Assembly (NCBI RefSeq): GCF_000381525.1
Contig: NZ_KB906614.1
Coordinates: 1-53,776 of the forward strand
Direction: 5' to 3'
Length of the DNA stretch: 53,776 nt
Origin: Peptostreptococcus anaerobius VPI 4330 = DSM 2949
GTDB lineage: Bacteria; Bacillota; Clostridia; Peptostreptococcales; Peptostreptococcaceae
The stretch's first letter is position 1. Each line of letters starts with the position of its first letter. Positions 8,865 through 18,460 of the stretch are shown one piece after another. The position numbers and the translations under genes are program-made. A model generated the notes under the pieces. The model was not told where the DNA came from. It ran no database searches and saw only the letters and a list, made by a program, of their open reading frames with translations.

Positions 8865-8986
8865 ATTCCCTCCTATTTTATAATAAAACACAAAACCACA
8901 AGTAGCCTAGCAAACTAGATAAGCCTGTATTTTGCGAAGTAATTTCTCTGAACAATTAAGGGTATGTAAACTACCCATATCTTTTT

Positions 8987-8995
8987 ATTATATCA
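8987..8995 (-). promoter_or_regulatory. Extended -10 promoter of the tsa operon
   Basis: On the minus strand TGATATAAT, 116-120 bases before tsaE, with no good -35. The leader can form a GGGTA/TACCC hairpin near 8960-8976 of unknown significance. Confidence 0.5.
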
Positions 8996-9097
8996 CATAG
9001 TCATTTGTTTTTTGTATTATAATAAGCAAAAAGTAGAGTAAAAGCCACCTATAGCCCCCTTTATAGACTCTTATTTATCATTTTTCCTATAAAACCC

Positions 9098-9133
9098 ATA
9101 TTGTAAACTATATTCTTTAAAGGTTTACAATAT
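9098..9133 (+). promoter_or_regulatory. BirA-type biotin operator upstream of bioB
   Basis: TTGTAAAC (9101-9108), 14 bases, GTTTACAA (9123-9130), with the symmetry extending to ATA/TAT outside. This matches the known BirA operator pattern TTGTWAAC-N14/15-GTTWACAA of Firmicutes and E. coli. It overlaps possible -35/-10 elements and lies 53 bases before the bioB start, so holo-BirA would block transcription when biotin is plentiful. Confidence 0.85.
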
Positions 9134-9182
9134 AGGTTGTTTCATGTTATCATATCTTGTATAAGAAAGGTGGTATGTATTT

Positions 9183-10178
9183 ATGGATAGTAAAGAAAAT
9201 CAAATTAATTCACAAGCAATTTCCTTAAAAGATATGATTATAAATGGATATCAGGTAAGTTATAATGACATGGAAGTCCTAAAAAAATGCGAGCTAGACC
9301 TATTATCTGAACTGGCCTGTGAAATCAGGGATAACTTTTCTGATGGTGAGTTTGACCTATGCACAATCATAAATGGTAAAAGTGGGTCCTGCAGCGAAAA
9401 TTGTTCCTTCTGTGCCCAGTCAGCCCACCACAATACCCATGTAGACATCTATGATATATTGGATACAGACCAGATCAGCCAATCAGCAATAAAAAACTAC
9501 CAAGACAAGATTAATAGGTTTTCTATAGTTACTTCAGGTAGAAAATTGAACGACTCTGAGCTCGATAGAATTTGTCAGGCTTTTAAGAAAATCAAGGACC
9601 TCTGTCCAATCAATCTTTGCTCTTCTAATGGTCTCTTGTCCTATGACCAGTTTATAAAGTTAAAAAATGCAGGAGTTTCAAGATACCACAACAACCTAGA
9701 AACATCCAAATCATTTTTCAAAAACATATGCACAAGCCATACATACGAAGACAAGGTAAATGCTATAAAAGCTGCTCAAAGGGCAGGACTAAAAATATGC
9801 AGTGGCGGTATATTTGGACTTGGAGAAAATCTAGACAACAGGATTGAAATGGCCTTTGCCCTAAGAGACCTGGATGTAGATTCAGTACCACTGAACATCT
9901 TAAACCCAATACCAAACACCCCCCTAGAAAATAATAAGCCCCTTTCCTATGAAGAAGTAAGAAGATCTATAGCAATATATAGATTTATCCTTCCTCAAAA
10001 AAGCATCAGGCTTGCAGGAGGTAGGGTCCTACTTAAGGACAAGGGTAGAGCTGCCATAGATTCAGGTATAGATTCTATGATATCAGGTCATATGCTGACA
10101 ACATCAGGAATCAGCCACCTAGAAGACATCAAGATGGTCGAGGAGATGGGTTTTACCATAAAAAGAACATCTATCTAG
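9183..10178 (+). CDS. bioB: Biotin synthase BioB
   Basis: Radical SAM enzyme converting dethiobiotin to biotin by sulphur insertion. 331 residues, normal length. The radical SAM cluster motif is CSENCSFCAQSAHH near residue 74; later biotin-synthase features are the LCSSNGLLS stretch, the YHNNLETS motif, LNILNPIPNTPLE and the IRLAGGR arginine segment. AAAGGTGG lies 7 bases before the ATG. No other biotin gene is adjacent, so the cell probably completes the pathway from genes elsewhere or imports a precursor. Preceded by a BirA-type operator. Confidence 0.96.
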   Translation: MDSKENQINSQAISLKDMIINGYQVSYNDMEVLKKCELDLLSELACEIRDNFSDGEFDLCTIINGKSGSCSENCSFCAQSAHHNTHVDIYDILDTDQISQSAIKNYQDKINRFSIVTSGRKLNDSELDRICQAFKKIKDLCPINLCSSNGLLSYDQFIKLKNAGVSRYHNNLETSKSFFKNICTSHTYEDKVNAIKAAQRAGLKICSGGIFGLGENLDNRIEMAFALRDLDVDSVPLNILNPIPNTPLENNKPLSYEEVRRSIAIYRFILPQKSIRLAGGRVLLKDKGRAAIDSGIDSMISGHMLTTSGISHLEDIKMVEEMGFTIKRTSI

Positions 10179-10226
10179 GACTATGACTATAATAAAATAT
10201 AGCCCTATCACAAAGTAATAAAAAGC

Positions 10227-10274
10227 AAAAAACCGACCTCCCAATTGTCAGCCAAGCTAACTTTTGAGGGTCGG
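10227..10274 (-). terminator. Terminator of ptb (minus), between convergent bioB and ptb
   Basis: Stem CCGACC/GGTCGG (10233-10238 with 10269-10274). On the minus strand it is followed by six Ts and a further T run. It may also slow transcription from bioB. Confidence 0.7.
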
Positions 10275-10307
10275 TAATTTATATGTCTTATTTATAAATA
10301 ATTATAT

Positions 10308-11222
10308 TTATTTGTTTCTAGCTGCCATCATGCAAGATACTGCTATTGAAACCAACTTAGCAGCTTCTCCATCAGACCTTGAGCATACAACGATAGGTAC
10401 CTTGGCACCAACTACAACACCACCAAATGTCCATCCACCTAGGTATTTAGCAGTCTTTAGTAAAACATTCCCTGCCTCTATAGCTGGAACAACTAGTATA
10501 TCAGCTTCACCTGCAACTGGGTCATCAATGCCCTTTACTTCAACGGCATGCTTGTCTACAGCATTGTCCATCTGAAGAGGTCCACTTACTATACATCCAG
10601 ATAATTCACCAGCCTGATTCATCTTCTGTAACTCAACTGCATCTACAGTAGCTGGCATCTTTTCATAGTACTTTTCCTTGGCGCATATCATAGCTACCTT
10701 TGGCATTTCATTACCAAGAGCATGGGCTACCTCTACTGCATTTTCAACTATACCCTTCTTCTGAGCAAGATCTGGAGCTATAAGCATAGCGCCATCAGAA
10801 GTTAGGAAGTACTTTTCGTAGTCTTCCTTGAATAGGATACCAACGTAGCTTAGAGTCTTTCCAGTTCTAAGTTCATTTTCCTTCTTTACAACTGCCTTTA
10901 GAATAACTGATGTATCTATAAGTCCCTTCATGATTAGACCAGCCTTACCCTGTCTTACCATGTCAACTGCCCCCTGAGCACATCCTGCTAGGTCGTCAGC
11001 ATGTACTAATTCCATATCGTCAATCTTTACATTGCCTTCTTTAGCTGATTCCTTGATTATACTTTCGTCACCTACTAGTATTACCTTTACAAATCCTAGG
11101 TCCATTGCATTTCTTAGTGATTCAAGAGTTGCAACATCATATGGCGCAGCTACGGCAACTGTCTGTATTGCATCACCAGCTTTTTCTTTTGCTAAATTAA
11201 TAAAATAATCCTGATTTATCAT
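10308..11222 (-). CDS. ptb: Phosphate butyryltransferase
   Basis: Interconverts butyryl-CoA and butyryl phosphate in butyrate fermentation. 304 residues, in the phosphotransacetylase/Ptb family: AAPYDVATLESLRNAMDLG near the N terminus, KGLIDTSVILKAVV, SDGAMLIAPDL and the C-terminal VVVGAKVPIVVCSRSD. The start at 11222 has GGAGG 7 bases upstream; longer in-frame codons lie in AT-rich leader. A butyrate kinase gene normally follows directly, but here the gene is alone with a terminator. Other acyl groups (branched-chain acyl phosphates) are possible substrates; the sequence does not decide this. Confidence 0.9.
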   Translation of the reverse strand: MINQDYFINLAKEKAGDAIQTVAVAAPYDVATLESLRNAMDLGFVKVILVGDESIIKESAKEGNVKIDDMELVHADDLAGCAQGAVDMVRQGKAGLIMKGLIDTSVILKAVVKKENELRTGKTLSYVGILFKEDYEKYFLTSDGAMLIAPDLAQKKGIVENAVEVAHALGNEMPKVAMICAKEKYYEKMPATVDAVELQKMNQAGELSGCIVSGPLQMDNAVDKHAVEVKGIDDPVAGEADILVVPAIEAGNVLLKTAKYLGGWTFGGVVVGAKVPIVVCSRSDGEAAKLVSIAVSCMMAARNK

Positions 11223-11506
11223 TTTTATTCCTCCATAAAATATTATTATAAAAAATAACAAGCAATAATGTACGACTATATTATTGGTTGCTTAAATTCT
11301 CCAACTAATTCAAATATATTGAGCCCAATTATAAATCGCCTCTTACACTATATTTTACCATATTTTAGGCTCCTAGGAAATGTTTTCCTACATTTTTTTG
11401 AAAATCATCTCTTATTAAACATTTTGTATATATTATTAGGCAATTTGGACTTTACAAGCCCACATAATATATAAAATTATATTTTTCACCTTACTAAGAT
11501 TTTGCA
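11223..11506. other. AT-rich intergenic region upstream of ptb
   Basis: No supported gene. A short dyad (AAGCAA at 11260-11265 with TTGCTT at 11288-11293) lies about 40-70 bases before ptb on its upstream side. I see no sigma-A promoter of good quality and no riboswitch. Confidence 0.5.
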
Positions 11507-11537
11507 TTTTAAAAGGGCCAGCAAAAATAGCTGACCC
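11507..11537 (-). terminator. Terminator of ribU
   Basis: On the minus strand GGGTCAGC, a 7-base loop, GCTGGCCC, then TTTTAAAA. Confidence 0.75.
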
Positions 11538-11574
11538 CGATTATCGTATAAATTATAATTAGTCTCTAGGGTGC

Positions 11575-11629
11575 CTCTAAACCTAGGCTGTTTTAAAAAG
11601 TAACTCTAAACTTAGGCTGTTTTAAAAAA
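11575..11629 (-). repeat. Tandem duplication over the ribU stop codon
   Basis: Two 26-base copies at 11575-11600 and 11604-11629 (period 29) differ at two or three positions. The second copy covers the last codons and stop of ribU (FFKTA-stop). Confidence 0.85.
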
Positions 11630-12223
11630 CTTCTCCAACTTCTTGTATATAGGAAGTGTTAATAAAGAAATTAGGATACCCTTTATTAAATTGAATGGTG
11701 CGATAAACCATAGAACGAAAGACAATAAGTCGTTAACTCTAGGATTAACTGCCTTACCCATTCCTATTATAGCTTCCATACCCATGAACTTTCCATAGAA
11801 AGGCAACATTACAAAGTAGTTCATAACTGACCCTATAAATGTCATCATTATTGTAGCTGCGATAAATCCTATAACTATGCCCTTTATATTCTTCATGTTA
11901 GCATATATTGTAGATGCTGTCACCACAAAGGCTCCTCCAACTACCACATTAGCCAACTCTCCTACTCCGCCAGTAGATGTCGCAGTGATAAAATGTAGGA
12001 AATTCTTAACTCCCTCAACTGCAAATCCAGCGACCGGTCCCATGGCAAAGCCTGCTATAAGGGCTGGTATATCAGATATATCGATCTTCAAAAAACTTGG
12101 AAACAAGCCCGGTATAGGCATCTCCACAAACATTAACACAAATGCTATAGCCGACAATAGGGAAACCTTTACCAGCTTCTTTGTTGATGTTCTCTTACTA
12201 ACTGCACTACTTACTCTTTCCAT
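11612..12223 (-). CDS. ribU: Riboflavin ECF transporter S component RibU
   Basis: Membrane substrate-binding subunit for riboflavin uptake, working with an energy-coupling factor module encoded elsewhere. 203 residues with about six hydrophobic segments. The KLVKVSLLSAIAFVLMFVE helix 1 and FLKIDISDIPALIAGFAMGP match RibU. The start at 12223 has AGGAGG 7 bases upstream; an in-frame ATG at 12253 sits in the terminator T tract and is rejected. Regulated by an FMN riboswitch with terminator, which supports the substrate assignment strongly. Confidence 0.95.
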   Translation of the reverse strand: MERVSSAVSKRTSTKKLVKVSLLSAIAFVLMFVEMPIPGLFPSFLKIDISDIPALIAGFAMGPVAGFAVEGVKNFLHFITATSTGGVGELANVVVGGAFVVTASTIYANMKNIKGIVIGFIAATIMMTFIGSVMNYFVMLPFYGKFMGMEAIIGMGKAVNPRVNDLLSFVLWFIAPFNLIKGILISLLTLPIYKKLEKFFKTA

Positions 12224-12251
12224 TATTTTCCTCCTAATTAGTTCAGGGGTC

Positions 12252-12282
12252 AAAAAAATCCCGAAACCTATGGCCTCGGGAT
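12252..12282 (-). terminator. Riboswitch-controlled terminator before ribU
   Basis: On the minus strand ATCCCGA, 11-base loop, TCGGGAT, then seven Ts. It lies between the FMN aptamer and the ribU ribosome-binding site, so it is the likely expression platform: FMN bound, terminator forms. Confidence 0.9.
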
Positions 12283-12302
12283 TGACTAACTAAATTAGTA
12301 AT

Positions 12303-12412
12303 TTCTTCTCTCATCCAGACTTTACTGTCGGCTTTGGAATCTCACCAAATCATACCACTAGTGGCTCGCGGGCTATACCGCCGGTAGGGAATCTCACCCA
12401 CCCCCGAAGATT
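12303..12412 (-). promoter_or_regulatory. FMN riboswitch (RFN element)
   Basis: On the minus strand the conserved RFN blocks appear in order: ATCTTCGGGGGTGGGTGAG, TCCCTACCGGCGGTATAGCC, CGCGAGCC, GATTTGGTGAGATTCC, AAAGCCGACAGT and AAAGTCTGGATGAGAGAAGA. The closing helix pairs TCTTC with GAAGA. FMN binding should reduce expression of ribU. Confidence 0.97.
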
Positions 12413-12432
12413 TATATTTGTTTTACAACTCT

Positions 12433-12461
12433 ATTATAGTAATTTTATCAAATATTGTCAA
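12433..12461 (-). promoter_or_regulatory. Sigma-A promoter of the FMN riboswitch-ribU transcript
   Basis: On the minus strand TTGACA (12461-12456), 17-base spacer, TATAAT (12438-12433): a perfect consensus. Start near 12426, just upstream of the aptamer. Confidence 0.9.
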
Positions 12462-12509
12462 TGTTTTATGAAAATATGACAGTGTCAAGTTTTTATGGAC
12501 TTTTTTATT

Positions 12510-12531
12510 AGGTTGATTGTATAATCAACCT
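12510..12531. terminator. Hairpin downstream of the yfhO-like gene
   Basis: Perfect 9-bp stem AGGTTGATT/AATCAACCT with a 4-base loop. The T-rich tract follows on the plus strand, so for the minus-strand yfhO-like gene it is not a classic terminator; it may still end that transcript or mark RNA 3' ends. Confidence 0.5.
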
Positions 12532-12563
12532 CTATTTTTTATTTCAAAAACTCCATACTTATT

Positions 12564-15197
12564 TTACACTATCGAAAATATTTTTCTTTTTGTAAATTCG
12601 AACCCTATCAAAAATATTAAGGCTAGTAGGCTAATCACATAAGCCAAGCTTTGACCGGGTCTATGATAGTCTATGGATACAAAATTGTTGCCACTAGGTA
12701 GCTTTACAGCCATAAATCCTATATTCGCCCTGTATACTTTAGCACTTGTCCCATTGACTTTTATATCAAATCCCTTACTGTATGGTATTGATATAAATAA
12801 TAACCTATCCTTGTCACAGTTAATTTGTCCTGTAATTTTATCACCCTTTATATTGAGGTCAACAAGGTGTTCTCTTGAGGGCTGAGTAAAATCATCCTTG
12901 ATTTTACCCGTATCGACAAGTATATAGTCTATATTTTTCGAGTCAATATTGCAATCTGCAAGAAGTCTATAGGATAAATTATAGTCTCCCTTTTTCAAGT
13001 GTCCAAGATTTACAGTCAATCCCTTTTCTCCGGTATACCATTTCGATGACTTGTCCGTTATAAATGTAGTGTTTACTTTTTGGATGCTGTCTTGACCTAA
13101 ACTGCTGACAAGGCTTGTAAACCTATTATTTTTACAAAATATACTCGGGTTCTTGATTATAGCATACAACTCACCCTCATTAGGAATATTTATCCTAGTG
13201 CCTATATTTAGGCTTTGGTCTTGTTCCCTTTCAAGCCTGTAGGGTCCATTCTCAACTTTTACTATATTTCTCTTATCCAAGTAGTCATTTACTTTTACCA
13301 ATCTCTTTATGCCGTCTATTTTTTCTTCCAACAAACACGCACCTAGAAGAAAGGACTGCCTTTCGATTGGGTTCATTGTGTCTAGTTCATCCTTACATAC
13401 ATACTTGTCATAGGTAAACCCGAATGGTATATAGTTATGATTCTGGTATACTCCACTGATGTCCGTATTATTAAATTCAAGGGGTACGTTGTCCGTTCCA
13501 TAATGATATTTTACTGATAGTAGGCCATCTACTAAAGACCTTGAATCCATACCAGTAACACTATTTATTGGTGATGCCTTAGAATTTTCATAATAACGGT
13601 TGAAGCTAGAGTAGTTATAATTTTGTATGCTATAATAACCAGAAACAGATGGATAAGAGAATATATCTGAAAAATTAGCATCCCGGTTGGCACCTGTCTC
13701 AACTCTTTTCATACCACTTGAAGTGATATTTGACAGCATTTTTATATTATAGTTATTGTCTATCCTGTCAACGTATTCTTTTTCTATGAGATGTTTGCCG
13801 CTTGAGATATAGTCTGTATATATGACCACGTTGGTTGTCATAAGCAGAAAAGCTACAGATATCATAGCTATATTTCTATACTTAAATTTTTTCAACCATG
13901 ATAGAACTATAAAAATACCCGCTCCTACTAGAGGGCCTATACTGCCCCTTATCCCTAATTGGTCACTGCCTACGCTTTTGTACACTATAAAAATATAGGC
14001 CAATATAAATACCATAGCACCAAGCCTTTTTTTATCTGACATCTTTAATATATTATCGTATTGGTCAACAAAAATATATGCAAGTAGTAGGTCTATAGCA
14101 AATACCCACCTATATGTTGGATAAGAAAATCCATTCATCATAGATTGAAGCTTGGGGCAAACTACAAACAAGCCAGCTATTACTAATAGGCTTATAATTT
14201 TCTTTTTTTTGCTTGCAATGGCGCTATATATTCCAAGTATTACAAGACCACTAATGCCTAGGTAAGCATCACTCTCAAGGTCTGGAACTGAGGATATATG
14301 CAATAGAAAATCTCTGACTTGCTCAAGACCTATAAATAGGTTTATAGACTCTTTTTTACCTATGAACCTATAGCTATCTACATAGCCCAATATAAGTGGA
14401 ACTATGACATATGCTGATAAGAGTAATCCTAATAAAAAACCTCCAATACCTCTTTTAAAGGCTCTCATAGTTTCCTTACTACCCAAGTCCTTTTTTACAA
14501 AGACTAGAGAAGTAACTGCATATATAAATCCAACCACAAGAATCATATAGGCAAAATAAAAATTGATGACTATAGTAGAAAATACACTTATCACAAAGGC
14601 AAGTGTCTTTCCATCCCTAATCAATATATCTATGGAGGCTATCAGTAGTGGTAAGAGTATCATAGGGTTAATAAAGTAGGGATGCATAAATCCCACAGTT
14701 AAACAATAACCACAAAATACATATATATAGGCCCCCACTAGAGATACTGCCTTATTTTTCTTAAACCTGTTGGTCATAATTATAAAGCCAATGCCAGCCA
14801 GATACATCCTGAAAAACAGGAGAAAGGCATATAGTTTCTGGTGGTTATAAATCTTTCTAAGACCTGTAAACACACTTATAGGATCATTTAATCCATAATA
14901 ATGGTAAGTGGTAAGTATATCCTGGCCCAAGGCTAGCTTATAATTTATCTCACTAAAGACAGATGTCTTAAGGTGGATTATATCATAAAAGAAGTTCGCC
15001 AAATACTGCTGGCTAGCATAGTGCTGTACAAGAGCATCCCCATTATATATTGCCGTCAACCCATTTTGATCCAAACTATTTTTTATTATCCATGCCAATA
15101 TTAAAAAACCTACTGTATATACTAAAAATTGAACTGCATATTCTTTGTAGATAGTCTTTATATTATTGACAATATTGCTAGTGATTTTATCTAACAT
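12564..15197 (-). CDS. YfhO-family polytopic membrane protein (probable GT-C glycosyltransferase)
   Basis: 877 residues. About a dozen hydrophobic segments occupy residues 1-460; a long extracytoplasmic part follows (to about 845) and one helix closes the C terminus. This is the layout of the YfhO family. In Bacillus and Listeria, YfhO partners take GlcNAc from undecaprenyl phosphate on the outer face and attach it to lipoteichoic acid. Here the gene starts 5 bases behind a CsbB-type GT2 enzyme, the same pairing. A GGAG site lies in the end of that gene. Acceptor polymer and sugar are unknown in this organism. Confidence 0.8.
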   Translation of the reverse strand: MLDKITSNIVNNIKTIYKEYAVQFLVYTVGFLILAWIIKNSLDQNGLTAIYNGDALVQHYASQQYLANFFYDIIHLKTSVFSEINYKLALGQDILTTYHYYGLNDPISVFTGLRKIYNHQKLYAFLLFFRMYLAGIGFIIMTNRFKKNKAVSLVGAYIYVFCGYCLTVGFMHPYFINPMILLPLLIASIDILIRDGKTLAFVISVFSTIVINFYFAYMILVVGFIYAVTSLVFVKKDLGSKETMRAFKRGIGGFLLGLLLSAYVIVPLILGYVDSYRFIGKKESINLFIGLEQVRDFLLHISSVPDLESDAYLGISGLVILGIYSAIASKKKKIISLLVIAGLFVVCPKLQSMMNGFSYPTYRWVFAIDLLLAYIFVDQYDNILKMSDKKRLGAMVFILAYIFIVYKSVGSDQLGIRGSIGPLVGAGIFIVLSWLKKFKYRNIAMISVAFLLMTTNVVIYTDYISSGKHLIEKEYVDRIDNNYNIKMLSNITSSGMKRVETGANRDANFSDIFSYPSVSGYYSIQNYNYSSFNRYYENSKASPINSVTGMDSRSLVDGLLSVKYHYGTDNVPLEFNNTDISGVYQNHNYIPFGFTYDKYVCKDELDTMNPIERQSFLLGACLLEEKIDGIKRLVKVNDYLDKRNIVKVENGPYRLEREQDQSLNIGTRINIPNEGELYAIIKNPSIFCKNNRFTSLVSSLGQDSIQKVNTTFITDKSSKWYTGEKGLTVNLGHLKKGDYNLSYRLLADCNIDSKNIDYILVDTGKIKDDFTQPSREHLVDLNIKGDKITGQINCDKDRLLFISIPYSKGFDIKVNGTSAKVYRANIGFMAVKLPSGNNFVSIDYHRPGQSLAYVISLLALIFLIGFEFTKRKIFSIV

Positions 15198-15202
15198 AAG
15201 AT

Positions 15203-16132
15203 CTACTCCGACTTTTCTTTTTCGATATATATAGGTCTATTCTTGACTTCTAAGTATGTCCTTGAAATGTACTGCCCCAGTATACCTATAGTCAGTAGCT
15301 GTATGCCTCCAAGCAAAAATATCGAGCATATTATAGTCGGGAAACCTTCTACAACTTCTCCAAATATAAGTGTCTTGAATACAAATATAAGCAATATTAA
15401 AAATGCCACCAAAAATGATATAATACCTAGAAAACTAGATATCATAAGTGGAGTCGTAGAAAATGCGACTATTCCTTCTATGGAATACTTAAATAAGGAC
15501 TTGATACTCCACTTGCTGGTCCCAAGTTCCCTATCGACATTTTCATATTCTATCTCTGTACACTTATAACCTACCCAGCTAAAAATCCCCTTTGTAAACC
15601 TATTGATTTCACTCAGCATCAAGACAGAATCTACAAACTGCCTAGTCATCATCCTGTAATCAGTGGCATTTTTCTTTATCTCCGTGTCAGACATTGCATT
15701 TATAATCCTGTAAAAGCAAGTCGAAAAGAAGCTCCTACAAATAGCCTCTCCACGCCTGTCCTTCCTAATTGCTCCAACACTGTCATATCCGTCTTCTATT
15801 ATTTTATAGGCCATCTCATGCATTATCTTTGGTGGATGCTGCAAGTCTGCGTCCATCAGTACAACAAGGTCTCCCTTACTTGCCCTAAGACCTGCATATA
15901 TACCTGCTTCCTTACCAAAATTTCTTGAAAATGATATAAACCTTACATTTTTGTCCTTAGTCCTGAGAGCTTTGATAATACTTAGGGTACTATCTCTTGA
16001 TCCGTCGTCTATAAATATTAACTCGTATTCATCAAAAATATTATTAGCGTCTATCTCCTTACGTAAAACAGAGTATAGGTGCATCAATGTATCTTCTTCA
16101 TTAAAACATGGTACTACAATTGACAATAACAA
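15203..16132 (-). CDS. Family 2 glycosyltransferase, polyprenyl-phosphate sugar synthase (CsbB/GtrB-like)
   Basis: 309 residues. GT-A catalytic domain with VPCFNEEDTL, FIDDGSRDST, the metal-binding LMDADLQHPP (DxD-like) and an EINRFTKGIFSWVG stretch, followed by two C-terminal membrane helices (about 225-295). Such enzymes load a sugar onto undecaprenyl phosphate on the inner face of the membrane. It forms a two-gene unit with the YfhO-like gene. The start is TTG, 10 bases behind AGGAGG; later in-frame codons are less well placed. Confidence 0.85.
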   Translation of the reverse strand: MLLSIVVPCFNEEDTLMHLYSVLRKEIDANNIFDEYELIFIDDGSRDSTLSIIKALRTKDKNVRFISFSRNFGKEAGIYAGLRASKGDLVVLMDADLQHPPKIMHEMAYKIIEDGYDSVGAIRKDRRGEAICRSFFSTCFYRIINAMSDTEIKKNATDYRMMTRQFVDSVLMLSEINRFTKGIFSWVGYKCTEIEYENVDRELGTSKWSIKSLFKYSIEGIVAFSTTPLMISSFLGIISFLVAFLILLIFVFKTLIFGEVVEGFPTIICSIFLLGGIQLLTIGILGQYISRTYLEVKNRPIYIEKEKSE

Positions 16133-16293
16133 TTATTTCTCCCCTCCTTTTGAAATTTTTATCAATACATTAAATTACTTTAAATCAATTTTAACACATT
16201 CATGCAACTTTGAATACCAAATTTATATTGCAATTTTGGGAAAATTTCAAATATAGAGTCATTAGCTTTATGTATAAATCCAATTAAAATAAT

Positions 16294-18444
16294 CTACTGC
16301 TTTACATTCTTCATTGAAAGAGACACCTTGCCCCTCTCCTTATCTATTCCTATGACCTTGACCTTGACAATATCTCCAACTGTCAGAAGGTCTGAAGGGT
16401 TCTTGACCCTCTTGTTTGATATCTGAGATATATGTACTAGTCCATCATTTTTAATGCCTATATCGACAAAGGCACCAAAGTCGACTACATTTCTCACTGT
16501 TCCTGTTAGTTCCATATCTTCCTCAAGGTCTTCAAGGCTCATGACATCCTTCCTAAGTACTGGCTTCACGCCTGAATCCCTGATATCCCTACCCGGTTTT
16601 TTTATTTCTTCTATAATGTCTTTTAGAGTAGCTTCTCCAAGTCCTGAATCTTGACACAGTTTTACTAGGCCATAAGACTTAAGTCTCTTGTCTATATCTC
16701 CTAGCCCATTTGAGCTTATATCATCCAGGCTATATCCCAAAAGATCTAGTATATTCATACAGGCCTTATATGACTCTGGATGAACACCTGTATTATCTAG
16801 TGGATTCTTGGCATTAGTTATTCTGATAAAGCCCGCAGCCTGTTTAAATGCCGCTGGTCCCAATCTCTTTACCTTCTTTAGGTCCTCTCTATTCTCAAAT
16901 TCACCATTTTCATCCCTATAGGCTACTATATTCTTGGCTATGGATTTAGAAATACCAGATACGTGTTCAAGAAGTGAATATGAGGCTGAGTTTAGGTCTA
17001 CACCTATCTTGTTTACAGAGTCCTCAACTACCCCATCAAGGACCTCATTCAACCTTTTTTCGTTGACATCATGCTGGTACTGGCCTACACCTATACTCTT
17101 TGGGTCTATCTTGACCAACTCTGCCATAGGATCTTGCAACCTTCTAGCTATTGATATAGCACCTCTTATAGATACGTTTATATCCGGATGCTCTTCATTT
17201 GCTAGCTCTGATGCTGAATAAACTGAGGCACCCGCTTCATTTACTATGACATATGAGACTGGCCTATTTATTTCTTTTAACATATCTGATACAAACATCT
17301 CAGACTCCCTAGATGCAGTTCCATTACCTATAGATATTATATCTACCTTGTGTTTATCTATCATTTTTTTCAATGTTTTTTTGGCTTCTTCAACCTTGTT
17401 ATGTGGCTTTGTTGGATAAATTGTAGTATAGTCTACCAACTTTCCATTTTTGTCCACAACAGCTATCTTGCAGCCAGTCCTGTAGGCAGGGTCAAAGCCC
17501 ATAACAGACACATCCTTTATAGGTGGCTGAAGCAGTAGGCCATTTAGGTTTTTACCAAATACCTGGATTGCCCTTTCTTGGCCAATGTCAGTCAGGTGGT
17601 TTCTAATCTCCCTTTCAATAGATGGGAATATTAGCCTCTTGTAGGCATCTTGGGCTATTTCAAGGATTATACCGTCATTTCCCTCATTTTGAAGAGACAG
17701 ATAGGCTGACTTTACCCTCTCTATCATATTTTCGTCATCTAAAGACACCTTTACAGACAAGAACCCTTCTTTCTCCCCCCTGTTTATAGCCAATATCCTG
17801 TGGGGAAGTACATCTCTTACAGGCTCACTATAGTCATAATATATCCTGTATACAGAGTCCTCCTCTCCCTTTGCCTTTGATATTAGAAGTCCTCTTTTAA
17901 GGGCTTCTTCCCTGATCATTTTTCTTATCTGGGCATCATCACTCATAATTTCTGCTATTATATCCTTGGCTCCGGCTATGGCAGTGTCTATATCTTCCAC
18001 ATCTTTTTCCTTATTTACAAAGGCCTGTGCCTCTTTTTCTAGGTTTATGTTTTTTGACAAGAGTATCATATTGGCTAGGTTTTCTAAACCCCTTTCCCTA
18101 GCTACAGTCGCCCTAGTCCTCTTTTTCTGCTTGTATGGAGCATATATATCCTCTGCTTCTTGAAGGGTCATGGCTTTTTCAAGAGATTTTTCTATATCCT
18201 CTGTTAATTTGCCCTGTTCTTCAATCAATCTTTTTATATCTTCTTTTCTAGCATCCAGGTTTCTAAGATATTCCAGCCTGTGGTTTAAGTCACGCAGTTG
18301 GATATCTGTCATCTCTCCTGTTACATCTTTTCTATACCTAGCTATAAATGGTATTGTATTTCCTTGGTCTATCAGGTCAATAGCACTGACTACCTGATTT
18401 TTTCTTAGGCCTAGTTCTGAGACTAGGATATCTACTATATTCAT
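16294..18444 (-). CDS. tex: Tex family RNA-binding transcription accessory protein
   Basis: 716 residues, usual length. N-terminal helical Tex domain ([21 protein letters not shown]), YqgF-like RNase H fold near residues 325-430 ([18 protein letters not shown]), helix-hairpin-helix region ([34 protein letters not shown]) and a C-terminal S1 RNA-binding domain ([21 protein letters not shown]). Tex affects transcription elongation, stress tolerance and toxin expression in several bacteria; its precise role here is unknown. It follows prfB after 16 bases and is probably co-transcribed. Confidence 0.95.
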   Translation of the reverse strand: MNIVDILVSELGLRKNQVVSAIDLIDQGNTIPFIARYRKDVTGEMTDIQLRDLNHRLEYLRNLDARKEDIKRLIEEQGKLTEDIEKSLEKAMTLQEAEDIYAPYKQKKRTRATVARERGLENLANMILLSKNINLEKEAQAFVNKEKDVEDIDTAIAGAKDIIAEIMSDDAQIRKMIREEALKRGLLISKAKGEEDSVYRIYYDYSEPVRDVLPHRILAINRGEKEGFLSVKVSLDDENMIERVKSAYLSLQNEGNDGIILEIAQDAYKRLIFPSIEREIRNHLTDIGQERAIQVFGKNLNGLLLQPPIKDVSVMGFDPAYRTGCKIAVVDKNGKLVDYTTIYPTKPHNKVEEAKKTLKKMIDKHKVDIISIGNGTASRESEMFVSDMLKEINRPVSYVIVNEAGASVYSASELANEEHPDINVSIRGAISIARRLQDPMAELVKIDPKSIGVGQYQHDVNEKRLNEVLDGVVEDSVNKIGVDLNSASYSLLEHVSGISKSIAKNIVAYRDENGEFENREDLKKVKRLGPAAFKQAAGFIRITNAKNPLDNTGVHPESYKACMNILDLLGYSLDDISSNGLGDIDKRLKSYGLVKLCQDSGLGEATLKDIIEEIKKPGRDIRDSGVKPVLRKDVMSLEDLEEDMELTGTVRNVVDFGAFVDIGIKNDGLVHISQISNKRVKNPSDLLTVGDIVKVKVIGIDKERGKVSLSMKNVKQ

Positions 18445-18460
18445 ATTACATCCCTATCTT

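Noticed and set aside
12224-12253. Longer ribU starting at 12253
   Set aside because: That ATG lies in the riboswitch terminator T tract; AGGAGG is placed correctly for 12223.
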